64,000 bases of DNA from assembly GCF_002760665.1 (NCBI RefSeq), contig NZ_PDOB01000001.1:347401-411400 (forward strand). Reading direction: 5' to 3'. This DNA comes from Massilia psychrophila (lineage in GTDB: Bacteria > Pseudomonadota > Gammaproteobacteria > Burkholderiales > Burkholderiaceae_D). The notes beneath the pieces are model-generated. The model was not told the DNA's origin and made no database searches. It saw only the letters and a program-made list of their open reading frames with translations. Shown here one piece after another: positions 18,300 to 27,600 of the stretch; the first letter of the stretch is position 1; each line of letters begins with the position of its first letter. The position numbers and the translations under genes were made by a program.

Positions 18300-18349
18300 C
18301 AACCACGGCCAACCGATCGCCGGTCGCGGAACGGGACCTGCGTTTCGCT

Positions 18350-19645
18350 TCAGGCCAGGTTTGCAAATACCCGCCGCGCCGCCGCCAAGGTCTCTTCGAT
18401 CACGGCGTCGTCGTGCATCGCCGAGACGAAGCCGGCTTCGAAGGCGGCCGGGGCGAAGTACACGCCCTCGTCGAGCATGGCGTGGAAGAAGGCGTTGAAG
18501 CGCGATTTGTCGCCTGCCATCATCTGGCCGTAGCTGGCCGGGACGTGGGCGCTGAAGTATATGCCGAACATGCCGCCGACCGAATCGGCGCAGAAGGTGA
18601 TGCCGGCGTCCTTGGCGGCGGCGCACAATCCCGTCACCAGCTTGGCCGTCTGGCTTGACAATTTCTCGTAAAACCCCGGCTGCTGCACCAGCGCCAGGGT
18701 GGCCATACCGGCGGCCACCGCCACCGGATTGCCCGACAAGGTGCCGGCCTGGTAGACCGCGCCGATCGGCGCCATGTTTTGCATCAGCTCCGCGCTGCCG
18801 CCAAAGGCCGCCACCGGCATGCCGCCGCCAATCACCTTGCCCAGCGCCGTCAGGTCCGGCTGAATGCCGTACAGTTCCTGGGCGCCGCCCAGGCCGACGC
18901 GAAAGCCGGACATCACTTCGTCGAAAATCAGGACGGCGCCATGTTGCGTGCACAGCGCGCGCATGGCGCCGAGGAATTCCGGCGTGGCGCGGATCAGGTT
19001 CATGTTGCCGGCCACCGGCTCGACGATCACGCAGGCGATGGTGTCGCCCATCGATTCGAACGCGTCTTCGAGTTGGGCGACGTTGTTATAGTCCAGCACC
19101 AGGGTGTGCTTGATGAAGTCTTCCGGCACGCCGGCCGAGGTCGGATTGCCAAAGGTGAGCAGGCCGCTGCCGGCTTTTACCAGCAGCGAGTCGGCGTGAC
19201 CGTGGTAGCAGCCCTCGAACTTGACGATCTTGTCGCGCCCGGTGGCGCCGCGCGCCAGGCGTAGCGCGCTCATGGTCGCCTCGGTGCCGGACGACACCAG
19301 CCGCACCTGCTCGATCGACGGCATCAGCTTGCAGATTTCCTCCGCCATTTCGATCTCGCCCAAGGTCGGCGCGCCGAACGACAGGCCGCGCGCGGCCGCA
19401 TCCTGTACCGCCTTGACTACTTGCGGATGGGCGTGGCCGACGATCGCCGGGCCCCATGAGTTGATGTAGTCGATGTAGCGTTTGCCGTCGGCGTCCCAGA
19501 AGTAGGGGCCCTCGGCGCGCGTGATGAAGCGCGGCGTGCCGCCGACCGATTTAAACGCCCTGACCGGCGAGTTGACGCCGCCGGGAGTGGTCAGCTGGGC
19601 GCGGGCGAACAAGGTGTCGTTGTGGGAGGTGGGTGCAGTTGTCAT
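18350..19645 (-). CDS. hemL: Glutamate-1-semialdehyde 2,1-aminomutase
   Basis: This 431-residue PLP enzyme converts glutamate-1-semialdehyde to 5-aminolevulinate in the C5 heme pathway. The PLP-binding lysine is Lys270 in [19 protein letters not shown], and the cofactor-contacting Asp is in [12 protein letters not shown]. The [15 protein letters not shown] segment binds the cofactor phosphate. The length matches the family. It lies just downstream of thiD on the same strand, 33 bp after its stop, so the two may be co-transcribed. Confidence 0.96.
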   Translation of the reverse strand: MTTAPTSHNDTLFARAQLTTPGGVNSPVRAFKSVGGTPRFITRAEGPYFWDADGKRYIDYINSWGPAIVGHAHPQVVKAVQDAAARGLSFGAPTLGEIEMAEEICKLMPSIEQVRLVSSGTEATMSALRLARGATGRDKIVKFEGCYHGHADSLLVKAGSGLLTFGNPTSAGVPEDFIKHTLVLDYNNVAQLEDAFESMGDTIACVIVEPVAGNMNLIRATPEFLGAMRALCTQHGAVLIFDEVMSGFRVGLGGAQELYGIQPDLTALGKVIGGGMPVAAFGGSAELMQNMAPIGAVYQAGTLSGNPVAVAAGMATLALVQQPGFYEKLSSQTAKLVTGLCAAAKDAGITFCADSVGGMFGIYFSAHVPASYGQMMAGDKSRFNAFFHAMLDEGVYFAPAAFEAGFVSAMHDDAVIEETLAAARRVFANLA

Positions 19646-19678
19646 GGTGGCGATCGATGCGTGTTGAAATGAGTGAGC

Positions 19679-20509
19679 TCAGGCGGCGCCAAATCGGGCG
19701 GCTTGGAAAAATTTGTTCGGTACCAGCTTGCCCATGCCGAAGCGCTGCGCATTGGCCAGCGCGCCGTGGGTGTACTGCTGGGCCGCGCGCACTGCCGCAG
19801 CCGGCGCCAATCCCTGCGCCAGCATTGCCGCCAGCGCCGCCGACATGGTGCTGCCGGCGCCGACGAAGCGGCCAGGCAGATGCGGCCAGCTGAATGTCTC
19901 AAGCACGCCAGATTCGTCGTACAGCGTGTTCGACATGGTAGCGCTGTCGCCCTTGCCCTTGGTGCCGGTGCCGGTCACCAGCACCATTGCGCAGCCCATG
20001 CCGGTCAGTTCGGCAACGTCTTGCGCCAGCATGTCGGCGCCGCCTTCGCGCCACGTCTCGGCCATGCGCGCCAACTCGACCTGCGACAGCAGCAGCACTG
20101 TCGTTTGCGGCACCAGGATCTGGCGGATCGCCATCAGCATGTCGTCGTCGGCCAGGCCGGAATCCGGAAGGCTCGACAAAAATGGGTCGAAGATCAGCGG
20201 CACGTCCGGATAGTCGGAAATGATTTCGGCGATCGCCGACGCTTGTTCGATGTTGGTCAGCACGCCGACCTTGAAGGCGGCCACCTGCATGTCTTCGAGC
20301 AGCCCCCTGGCCTGGTCGACGACCCAGTCGGCGTCGACTTCGTCGATGTCCTCGACGCGGGCGGTATCGGCGATGAGCAGGCCCGTGAGCACCGACAGGC
20401 CATGGCAGCGCAGCGCGGAAAACGCCGCCAGGTCGGCCTGGATGCCGGTAGCGCCAACCGGATCGGAAACGCCGAACGTTAATATGAGGGGAGTTGTTTG
20501 GTTTTGCAC
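19679..20509 (-). CDS. thiD: Hydroxymethylpyrimidine/phosphomethylpyrimidine kinase
   Basis: The 276-residue ribokinase-fold enzyme phosphorylates HMP and HMP-P for thiamine synthesis. The opening LILTFGVSDPVGATGIQADLAAFSALRCHGLSVLTGL is the ThiD signature. The C-terminal GAGSTMSAALAAMLAQG contains the ATP-binding anion hole, here with GAGST where many ThiD proteins have GTGCT. The start is a GTG at 20509. The 56-bp gap to the rubredoxin gene is a divergent promoter region and holds no visible TPP riboswitch. Confidence 0.88.
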   Translation of the reverse strand: MQNQTTPLILTFGVSDPVGATGIQADLAAFSALRCHGLSVLTGLLIADTARVEDIDEVDADWVVDQARGLLEDMQVAAFKVGVLTNIEQASAIAEIISDYPDVPLIFDPFLSSLPDSGLADDDMLMAIRQILVPQTTVLLLSQVELARMAETWREGGADMLAQDVAELTGMGCAMVLVTGTGTKGKGDSATMSNTLYDESGVLETFSWPHLPGRFVGAGSTMSAALAAMLAQGLAPAAAVRAAQQYTHGALANAQRFGMGKLVPNKFFQAARFGAA

Positions 20510-20565
20510 GGCGGTTGGATTAATATACCTGATTCAGCATTTTACTAGATAGAAGGATCCATAAC

Positions 20566-20757
20566 GTGAGTAGCAATGAAACAACCATCCCGTTCCAGAC
20601 CTGGATGTGCCTGATCTGCGGATGGGTGTACGACGAGGCGGCCGGCCTGCCCGAAGAAGGCATCGCGCCCGGCACCCGCTGGGCCGACGTGCCGATGAAC
20701 TGGACCTGCCCAGAGTGCGGCGCCCGCAAGGACGACTTCGAAATGACCGCGATCTGA
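20566..20757 (+). CDS. Rubredoxin
   Basis: This 63-residue electron carrier binds one iron through four cysteines: Cys15 and Cys18 (MCLICGWVYDE) and Cys48 and Cys51 (CPECGARK). The linking segment AAGLPEEGIAPGTRWADVPMNW is typical of rubredoxin. The start is a GTG at 20566 preceded by AAGGA at 20552-20556; no in-frame ATG exists nearby. Rubredoxin often lies beside pilG in betaproteobacteria, as here, but a direct role in twitching is not established. Confidence 0.95.
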   Translation: MSSNETTIPFQTWMCLICGWVYDEAAGLPEEGIAPGTRWADVPMNWTCPECGARKDDFEMTAI

Positions 20758-20863
20758 TGGCTCCGAAATAAGAGTTGACGTCGTAGTTGATTTATTGCAA
20801 CATTTAGCGCACAGATGTCTTGCTCTATGGTATCGTGATGATTCATGTTGAAGTGAACTGACT

Positions 20864-21259
20864 ATGACGAACTTGCAGCACCCCCCCGGTTTGAAGATCA
20901 TGGTGATCGACGATAGCAGCACGATTCGTCGCTCCGCCGAGATATTCCTGACCCAGGCCGGCTACCAGGTTGTGCTGGCCGACGACGGCTTCGATGCGCT
21001 GGCAAAGATCAACGACCACCACCCGGCGTTGGTTTTTTGCGACATCCTGATGCCGCGCCTCGACGGTTATCAAACCTGCGCGCTGATCAAAAAAAGCGCC
21101 CGTTTCCATACCACCCCCGTGTTGATGCTGTCGTCCAAGGACGGCCTGTTCGACCGTGCGCGCGGCGCCATGGTCGGATCGTCAGCCTACCTCACCAAAC
21201 CGTTCAGCAAAGACAGCTTGCTGGCGGCAGTGCGCGAACACACGGCCAGCCTGGCCTGA
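20864..21259 (+). CDS. pilG: Twitching motility response regulator PilG
   Basis: A single-domain receiver of 131 residues. The acidic pocket is at VIDD (residues 14-17), the phospho-acceptor is Asp60 in VFCDILMPRLDGY, and the conserved lysine is in YLTKPFSKD. In the Chp system PilG is phosphorylated by the large ChpA/PilL kinase and promotes pilus extension and cAMP synthesis. The gene order pilG-pilH-pilI-pilJ-pilL matches Pseudomonas and Ralstonia, without pilK. The 106-bp region before it should hold the promoter. Confidence 0.93.
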   Translation: MTNLQHPPGLKIMVIDDSSTIRRSAEIFLTQAGYQVVLADDGFDALAKINDHHPALVFCDILMPRLDGYQTCALIKKSARFHTTPVLMLSSKDGLFDRARGAMVGSSAYLTKPFSKDSLLAAVREHTASLA

Positions 21260-21284
21260 TTCAAACAACAACCCGGAGCGCCAC

Positions 21285-21656
21285 GTGGCCATTCATAACA
21301 TACTCATCGTCGACGACTCCCCCACCGAGCGCTACTACCTGACCGATATCCTGGTCAAGAACGGCTTTAACGTTACCACTGCCGAAAACGGCGAGCAAGC
21401 GCTGGCCAAGATCAAGGCCCAGAAACCCGAACTGATCCTGATGGATGTGGTAATGCCGGGCGCGAACGGCTTCCAGGTGACGCGCTCGATCGCGCGCGAC
21501 CCGGAGCTGGCTAACGTGCCGATCATTATCTGCAGCAGCAAGAACCAGGAGACCGACCGCATCTGGGGCCTGCGCCAGGGCGCCCGCGGCTACCTGGTCA
21601 AGCCGGTCGACCCGCAGGCCCTGCTGGAAAAAATCGCTACCCTCGGCGCGGCCTGA
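21285..21656 (+). CDS. pilH: Twitching motility response regulator PilH
   Basis: A 123-residue single receiver domain. Key residues are the DD pair at 10-11, phospho-acceptor Asp54 (ILMDVVMPGANGFQ) and the lysine in YLVKPVDP. In the Chp pathway PilH is thought to drain phosphate from the kinase and favour retraction. I chose the GTG at 21285, preceded by CGGAG; the frame extends upstream into pilG but that part is not homologous. It begins 25 bp after the pilG stop. Confidence 0.92.
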   Translation: MAIHNILIVDDSPTERYYLTDILVKNGFNVTTAENGEQALAKIKAQKPELILMDVVMPGANGFQVTRSIARDPELANVPIIICSSKNQETDRIWGLRQGARGYLVKPVDPQALLEKIATLGAA

Positions 21657-21657
21657 T

Positions 21658-22212
21658 ATGCCGCTCATCGAGCCTGCCGCTCCCGGGTTGGCGCCAACCC
21701 GGGGCGACGCGGCCGGCCGCCGCACCCGGCTGCGCCAGTACCAGGTCCAGCTGCTCGAGCGGATGCAGGCGGCGCGCGCCAACACCGGCGCCAGCGTCAA
21801 CCAGCTTGGCGTGCAGATCGGCGCCGGGCGCTACCTGCTGGACCTGACCCAGGCCGGTGAAATCGTGGCGCTGACGGCGCTCACCGCAGTGCCGCTGACC
21901 GCGCCCTGGTACCTTGGACTGGTCAACGTCCGCGGCAACCTGGTCGGCATCGTCGACCTGGCGCGTTACCTCGGGTTGGGCGACACGCCGCCTGGACCCG
22001 ACAGCCGTATCGTCACCTTTGCCGGCGCGCTCGGCTTCAACTGCGCGCTGCTGGTGGCGCGCGTGTACGGCTTGCGCGACGGCGCCGGCATGGAAGTGTC
22101 TGGTGCGCAGCTGCGCGACACCGACGGCAATCAATGGACACCGCTCGACCTGGCGGCGCTGGTCGCCGACGAGCGCTTCCTGCACGTCGGCCTTATGCAC
22201 GCCGGCGGGTAA
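21658..22212 (+). CDS. pilI: CheW-like adaptor protein PilI
   Basis: This 184-residue adaptor has a single CheW domain. The characteristic stretch WYLGLVNVRGNLVGIVDLARYLGL contains the NxRG motif that binds receptors and kinase. It would link the PilJ receptor to the PilL/ChpA kinase at the inner membrane. It starts one base after the pilH stop, so translation is probably coupled. The N-terminus is about 50 residues longer than a minimal CheW, with a basic helical part (RRTRLRQYQVQLLERMQ). Confidence 0.9.
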   Translation: MPLIEPAAPGLAPTRGDAAGRRTRLRQYQVQLLERMQAARANTGASVNQLGVQIGAGRYLLDLTQAGEIVALTALTAVPLTAPWYLGLVNVRGNLVGIVDLARYLGLGDTPPGPDSRIVTFAGALGFNCALLVARVYGLRDGAGMEVSGAQLRDTDGNQWTPLDLAALVADERFLHVGLMHAGG

Positions 22213-22269
22213 TCCAATTAACGCATCAATGGCCATATCAATGGTCTTACATCAGGACTGGGAGCTGGA

Positions 22270-24639
22270 ATGGGAATCGCGTCGAAGATGTCTTTGGGGT
22301 TTGCGTTAAAAGCCAAGCCGGAGCATGAGGTTGCACTGGCTTCGCCGGACACCGAATTCGGCCCGACCGCCAGTGCAACGACCGCCCGGCTGCGGCTGGA
22401 GCCGGTGACGCTGGGCGCCGCTGCGGCGCCCAGCGCTTCGTTGGCCTCCCTTGCAGCCGACGACGACGATGCCGCCAGTCCGCTCAGCCTGGGCGGCATC
22501 ATGCGCGGCAAGCGCGCCGACAGCGCCCAGGCTGAAACCAGCGAGGACTTGCAGCTGCCGCTGATCGGTCACCTGTCGCTGGCGCGCCAACTGCGCATCC
22601 TCCTGGTGACGTTTGCCGTCGGCATCCTCCTGACCATCGTGGCGTTGTGGCAGAACTCGGCCGCCAACGTGATCGCCTCGGCCCAGACCCAGATCGCCAG
22701 TGACGCCCTGATGCACTCACAGCGGGTCGGCAAGGCGGCGCCAAACGCGATCCAGGGCAGCCTTGACGCCTTTATCCAGCTCGACGAAAGCCGCATTGCC
22801 CTCACCGGGGACCTCAATTTGCTGTCGCGTGGCGGCGTTTTCGCCGGCCACCGCATCCCGACGCCGTCGGCCGGCATGGCCAAAGCGCTGGCCGAAGCGC
22901 GCGCCAAGTGGGTCAGCTCCGACAACGCCGCCGGCACCATCCTGAAGATGAAAACCGAACTGGCCGGTTTCAAAAACACCCTCAGGCAGCTCGATACGCT
23001 GTCGCCGGAACTGCTGTCGATGACCGACGAGCTGCTGACCCAGAAAGTGGCGCGCGGCGGCAGCGCGCGCGAACTGGCGGCGATTGGCCGCATGATGATG
23101 CTGACCCAGCGCCTGTCGCGCAGTGCCAGCGAATTTTTTACCTCCGGCGGTATCCGCGCCGACACCGCGTTCCAGCTCGGCCGCGACACCGGCTCCGTGC
23201 GCGCCACCATCGACGGCTTTTTGAACGGCAGCGCCAGCCTTGGCCTGGCCGCGGTGAGTGACCCTGGCATGCGCGAAAAGCTCGTCGCCATCAAGGCCCG
23301 CTTCGACGTCTATCAAAAGCTGGTTGCTTCGATCCTGGACAACCTGCCGCGATTCACCGCGGCGAAAGGTGCCGAGCAATCGATTTTCTTCGAAAACGAG
23401 GAGATCAAAAAGCTGCTCTCGAACGTGCAGGCGACCTACCGCAGCAATCAGGATTCGACCGATTCGTGGTTCTGGCTGATGGTGGTGTCGTCGGTTTTCA
23501 CCCTCGCCGTGGCCGGCAGCATCAGCCGCGTGATGCTGCAGGATTCGCGCAACCGCACCCGCGGCGCCGACAGCCGGCGCCAAGAGGCGGAGGCGCTGCG
23601 CCTGCTGTCGCAAACGAAGGAAGAAGAAGCCAAGGCGACCAACGACCAGAACCAGGCGGCGATTCTGCGCCTGATGAACGAATTGCAGGAAGTGGCGGAC
23701 GGCGACCTGACGGTGCATGCCACCGTGTCGGAAGACATCACCGGCGCCATCGCCGACTCGGTCAATTACACGGTCGAGGAATTGCGCGGGCTGGTCGAAC
23801 GGGTAACCACTACCGCCGAGCAGGTGACGGCGGCGTCGACCCACGCGCAGAACATCTCGAGCAACCTGCTGACGGCGACGCAGCAGCAGTCGCGCGAGAT
23901 CGAAGACGCCTCCGCTACGGTGCTGAAAATGGCCAGCGAAATCAACGACGTATCGAAATCGGCCAACGAGTCGGCCGAGGTGGCGCGGCAGTCGGTAGCG
24001 GCGGCCCATCAGGGTTCGACCGCGGTGGAGAACGCCATCAAGGGCATGCACGAAATCCGCGAGCAGATCCAGGAAACTTCCAAGCGCATCAAGCGCCTGG
24101 GCGAATCGTCGCAGGAGATTGGTGAAATCACCGAGCTCATTTCAGACATTACCGAACAGACCAACGTGCTGGCGCTGAACGCGGCGATCCAGGCCGCGTC
24201 TGCTGGCGAAGCCGGGCGCGGCTTCTCGGTGGTGGCGGAAGAGGTGCAGCGCCTGGCCGAACGCTCGGCCCAAGCGGCCAAACAGATCGGCGCGCTGGTG
24301 CGCACCATCCAGACCGACACCCACGACGCCGTCGCGGCGATGGAAAAATCGACCCAGGGCGTGGTTGAAGGGGCCCGCCTGTCGGACGCCGCGGGAGCTG
24401 CGCTGTCGGACATTTCGGGTGTGTCGAACCGGCTCGCGGAGCTGATCCAGGGGATCTCGTTCGCCACCGAACTGCAGGCGACGTCGGCCAATGGGGTGGC
24501 GCAAAATATCCAGCACATCCTGTCGGTAACCGAGCATACCCAGGACGGCACCATGCAAACCGCCGAATCGATTCGCCAACTGTCGAAGCTGGCGCAGGAA
24601 CTGAAAAACTCGGTATCGCGCTTTCGCGTTGGCGCCTGA
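22270..24639 (+). CDS. pilJ: Methyl-accepting chemotaxis protein PilJ
   Basis: The 789-residue receptor has a cytoplasmic N-terminal stretch of about 100 residues, which is longer than usual. Membrane segment 1 lies at about 108-127, a PilJ-type periplasmic sensor runs from 130 to 395, and membrane segment 2 is at about 399-417. A HAMP-like region and a signalling coiled coil follow. The hairpin tip reads [20 protein letters not shown], with the [19 protein letters not shown] flank. PilJ senses surface contact or pilin state and controls PilL. A GGGAGCTGGA sequence precedes the ATG. The gap after pilI is 57 bp. Confidence 0.93.
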   Translation: MGIASKMSLGFALKAKPEHEVALASPDTEFGPTASATTARLRLEPVTLGAAAAPSASLASLAADDDDAASPLSLGGIMRGKRADSAQAETSEDLQLPLIGHLSLARQLRILLVTFAVGILLTIVALWQNSAANVIASAQTQIASDALMHSQRVGKAAPNAIQGSLDAFIQLDESRIALTGDLNLLSRGGVFAGHRIPTPSAGMAKALAEARAKWVSSDNAAGTILKMKTELAGFKNTLRQLDTLSPELLSMTDELLTQKVARGGSARELAAIGRMMMLTQRLSRSASEFFTSGGIRADTAFQLGRDTGSVRATIDGFLNGSASLGLAAVSDPGMREKLVAIKARFDVYQKLVASILDNLPRFTAAKGAEQSIFFENEEIKKLLSNVQATYRSNQDSTDSWFWLMVVSSVFTLAVAGSISRVMLQDSRNRTRGADSRRQEAEALRLLSQTKEEEAKATNDQNQAAILRLMNELQEVADGDLTVHATVSEDITGAIADSVNYTVEELRGLVERVTTTAEQVTAASTHAQNISSNLLTATQQQSREIEDASATVLKMASEINDVSKSANESAEVARQSVAAAHQGSTAVENAIKGMHEIREQIQETSKRIKRLGESSQEIGEITELISDITEQTNVLALNAAIQAASAGEAGRGFSVVAEEVQRLAERSAQAAKQIGALVRTIQTDTHDAVAAMEKSTQGVVEGARLSDAAGAALSDISGVSNRLAELIQGISFATELQATSANGVAQNIQHILSVTEHTQDGTMQTAESIRQLSKLAQELKNSVSRFRVGA

Positions 24640-24653
24640 AGGACGGCCTGAAC

Positions 24654-27600
24654 ATGACTGAATTTTCGCCTGAAGTTTCGCGCCGGCCGCAATTCGCCCA
24701 ATTCGACACCGGGCCGCTGTCCTGGGTGATCGGTGAAATCCGCGAGGCGCTTGGGCGTTCGCGGGCCGCGCTCGACGAAGCGGCAGTGCGGGGCGCGGAC
24801 GCCCGTGCAACCTGCCTGCAGCATGCGAAAACCCATCTGCACCAGGCGCACGGCGCTCTCCAGATGGTAGACGTCGAAGGCGTCGGCCTGATGACCGAGG
24901 CGGCCGAGCAGGCGCTCGAACGGATGCGCGACGGCAGTCTCGAGTGCAGCCCGGCGCTTTGCGCGGCGGTGGCCGATGCCTACCAGGCCGTCATCGAATA
25001 CCTCGACGAGCTGGTCGCTGGCGCGGCGCCGCAGCCGGTCCGCCTGTTCCCGTATTACCGCACGCTGCAGGAGTCGCTGGGCGCCGCCCGCATCCATCCG
25101 TCCGACCTGCTGTTCGTCGACCTGTCGGTCACGGTCGACCTGCCGCCCGCTGCCATGTCGGCTACACCGGTCACCACGGCCACGCCCGATTACGCAGCCT
25201 GCCGCGCCCGTTTCGAAAAATCCTTGCTGCCGTTCCTGAAAAGCGCCGAGCCGGAGGCGCAGCGCACCCACGCGCTCTCGCTGGCAGAGGCGATCGCGCT
25301 GGTCGAACGGGCGCAGAACGAGCCGCCCGCCCGCACCTTCTGGCTGGCGATGCGCTGTTTCGCCGAGCTGGTGGCAAGCGGCCAATTGGCCAGCGACCTG
25401 TACGCGAAACAGTTGTTCGGCCTGATCAACCTGCAGATCCGCCGCCTGTCGCAAGGCCAGGGCGGGTTGCCCGAGGCGATGCTGCGCGACGCGCTGTTTT
25501 TCATCGCCGCGGCAAGCGCGCCGAACGCCGGCGCGCAACTGCTGCGCCGCGCGTATGGACTGGCTGGCATGGTGCCGGCCGATTACGACAGCCGCCGCTA
25601 CGGCCGCATCGACGCCGCGGCGTTGAGAACGGCCAAGGACGCGCTGGCCCAGACCAAGACGGGCTGGGACCACATTGCATCGAGCGGCGGCGTCGACCTC
25701 GAAGCAGGCTTTAATCAGGCGCTGGCCACCTTGGCCGGCGCCAGCGATGAATTGGGCGCGCCGGCCCTGGCGCAGTTGTTGCGCGAACTTGGCCGCGCCG
25801 CCAGCGATTCGATCGCGTCCGGTCGCAGCGACCAGTTCAGCATGGAGATGGCCACCGCGATGCTGTTCGTCGAGCACGGCCTTGACCAGGTGCGCCAGCT
25901 GCCGGCCGATTTTGAAGAACACGCCGAAGTCGTCGGTGCGCGCCTGCTGGCGCTTGCCGCCGGCGAAACGCCTGCCGACGCGCCGCAATGGCAGGGCGAG
26001 CTGTCGCGCCAGATCCAGCAGGGCCAGACCGTGGCAGTGCTGGCCGGAGAAATGAAAGCGGGTCTGCGCCAGGTCGAAAAAGTGCTCGACGACTACTATG
26101 CGGACCCGGCACGCCGTCCCGCGCTGGCCCAGATCGACCCGCTGCTGCACCAGTTGCAAGGCGCGCTGGCAATCCTCGACCAGGACCAGGCGATGCGCGC
26201 CACGCTGCATGTGAAAGACGCGGTGCGCGCGCTGGCCTCAGGTGACGGCGCTGCAAGCGCCCAGGCGGCGTCGCTGCGCAACATCGCGCAAAACGTTGGC
26301 GCGCTCGGCTTTTTCATCGACATGTTGGCGCATAATTTCGACGCCGCCAAGAACCGCTTCAGGTTCAACCAGGCCGATAGCATGTTCCGCGAAGTGCCGT
26401 TCGAGAAGACGGTTGCCGGCGATACGCCGTTTGACGTCGAGCCGGTCGAACCTGCCGACACCGAGCGTGGGGCGCCGGCTGCCGCACAGCCCGAACAGCC
26501 CGCACAGCCCGCACAGCCCGCACAGCCGCCCGCGCCGATGGCCGGCGGCGCAGATGAAGTCGAAGCCGAACTGCTCGAGATCTTCATTTCGGAAGCGCAG
26601 GAAGTGCTCGCCTTTGTCGCCGCGACCTTGCCGGCCGCGCATGCCGAGCCGTCCAACCAGGAAACGTTGACGATGCTGCGGCGCTCCTTCCACACGCTCA
26701 AGGGCAGCGGCCGGATGGTCGGCCTGATGCAGTTTGCCGATGGCGGCGCGGCCCTCGAACGCGTGATGAACGCCTGGCTGGCAGAAAGCCGCAGCGCTAC
26801 CCCCGCCTTGCTGGCGCTGCTCGATTTTGCCGCTGCCGAGATGGCGGCCTGGGTCGACGAACTGGCGGCGCACGGCGCCTCAAGGCGCAGCAGCGCGGCG
26901 ATCATGACGGCGGCAGACGCGGTGCAGGACGGCGGCGTGTTCACGCTGCCGGCCGACGCTGAAACGATACAGGCGCTGGAGCAGCAACCGGGAGAGGCCC
27001 GCCCGGCCGGCCCCGCCATCGTCGACGAAGATGCGCCGCAAGAGCCGCATGGCATCGTCGGGCCGGAGCCAACCGCCGCGCCGGCTGACGACAACATGCG
27101 GCGCTTCGGCGACCTTGAAATTGCGCTGCCGCTATATAACATTTACCTTGCCGAAACCGATGAGCTGATGCGCGTGCTGACGCAGGACTTCGGCGAATGG
27201 CGCCACGAGCCGTTGCGCGCCGTGACGCCGGCCGCGCTGAAGGCGGCGCACACGCTGGCCGGCACCTCGGCCACGGTCGGTTTCAAGGCGCTGCGCGAAG
27301 TCGCGCATGCGCTCGAGATGGCGCTCGAAACGCTGGCCGAACCGGCGCCGCTGCTGCTTGACTCCCAGCGCGACCTGCTTGATGCCGCGCTCGTGTGCGC
27401 GCGCACGATGCTGCAGCGCTTTGCGCTGGGCGAACTGGCGCCAGCGCAGCCGGCGCTGGTCGCACAGCTGACCGAGTTGCGCGAGCAGCTCGGCAGCGGC
27501 GAAGAAGGCGCGCACCGGGAGCTGGCGAACGGCAGTCTGGACGCTGCCGATGCGGATCAACCAGTGCACGAACCAGCGCACGAGCACCAGTTCGACGCCG

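Noticed and set aside
20510..20565. TPP riboswitch before thiD
   Set aside because: The 56-bp gap is too short and lacks the conserved TPP core.
24009..26210. Reverse-strand 733-codon frame over pilJ and pilL
   Set aside because: Shadow created by high third-position GC; both plus-strand proteins are unmistakable.
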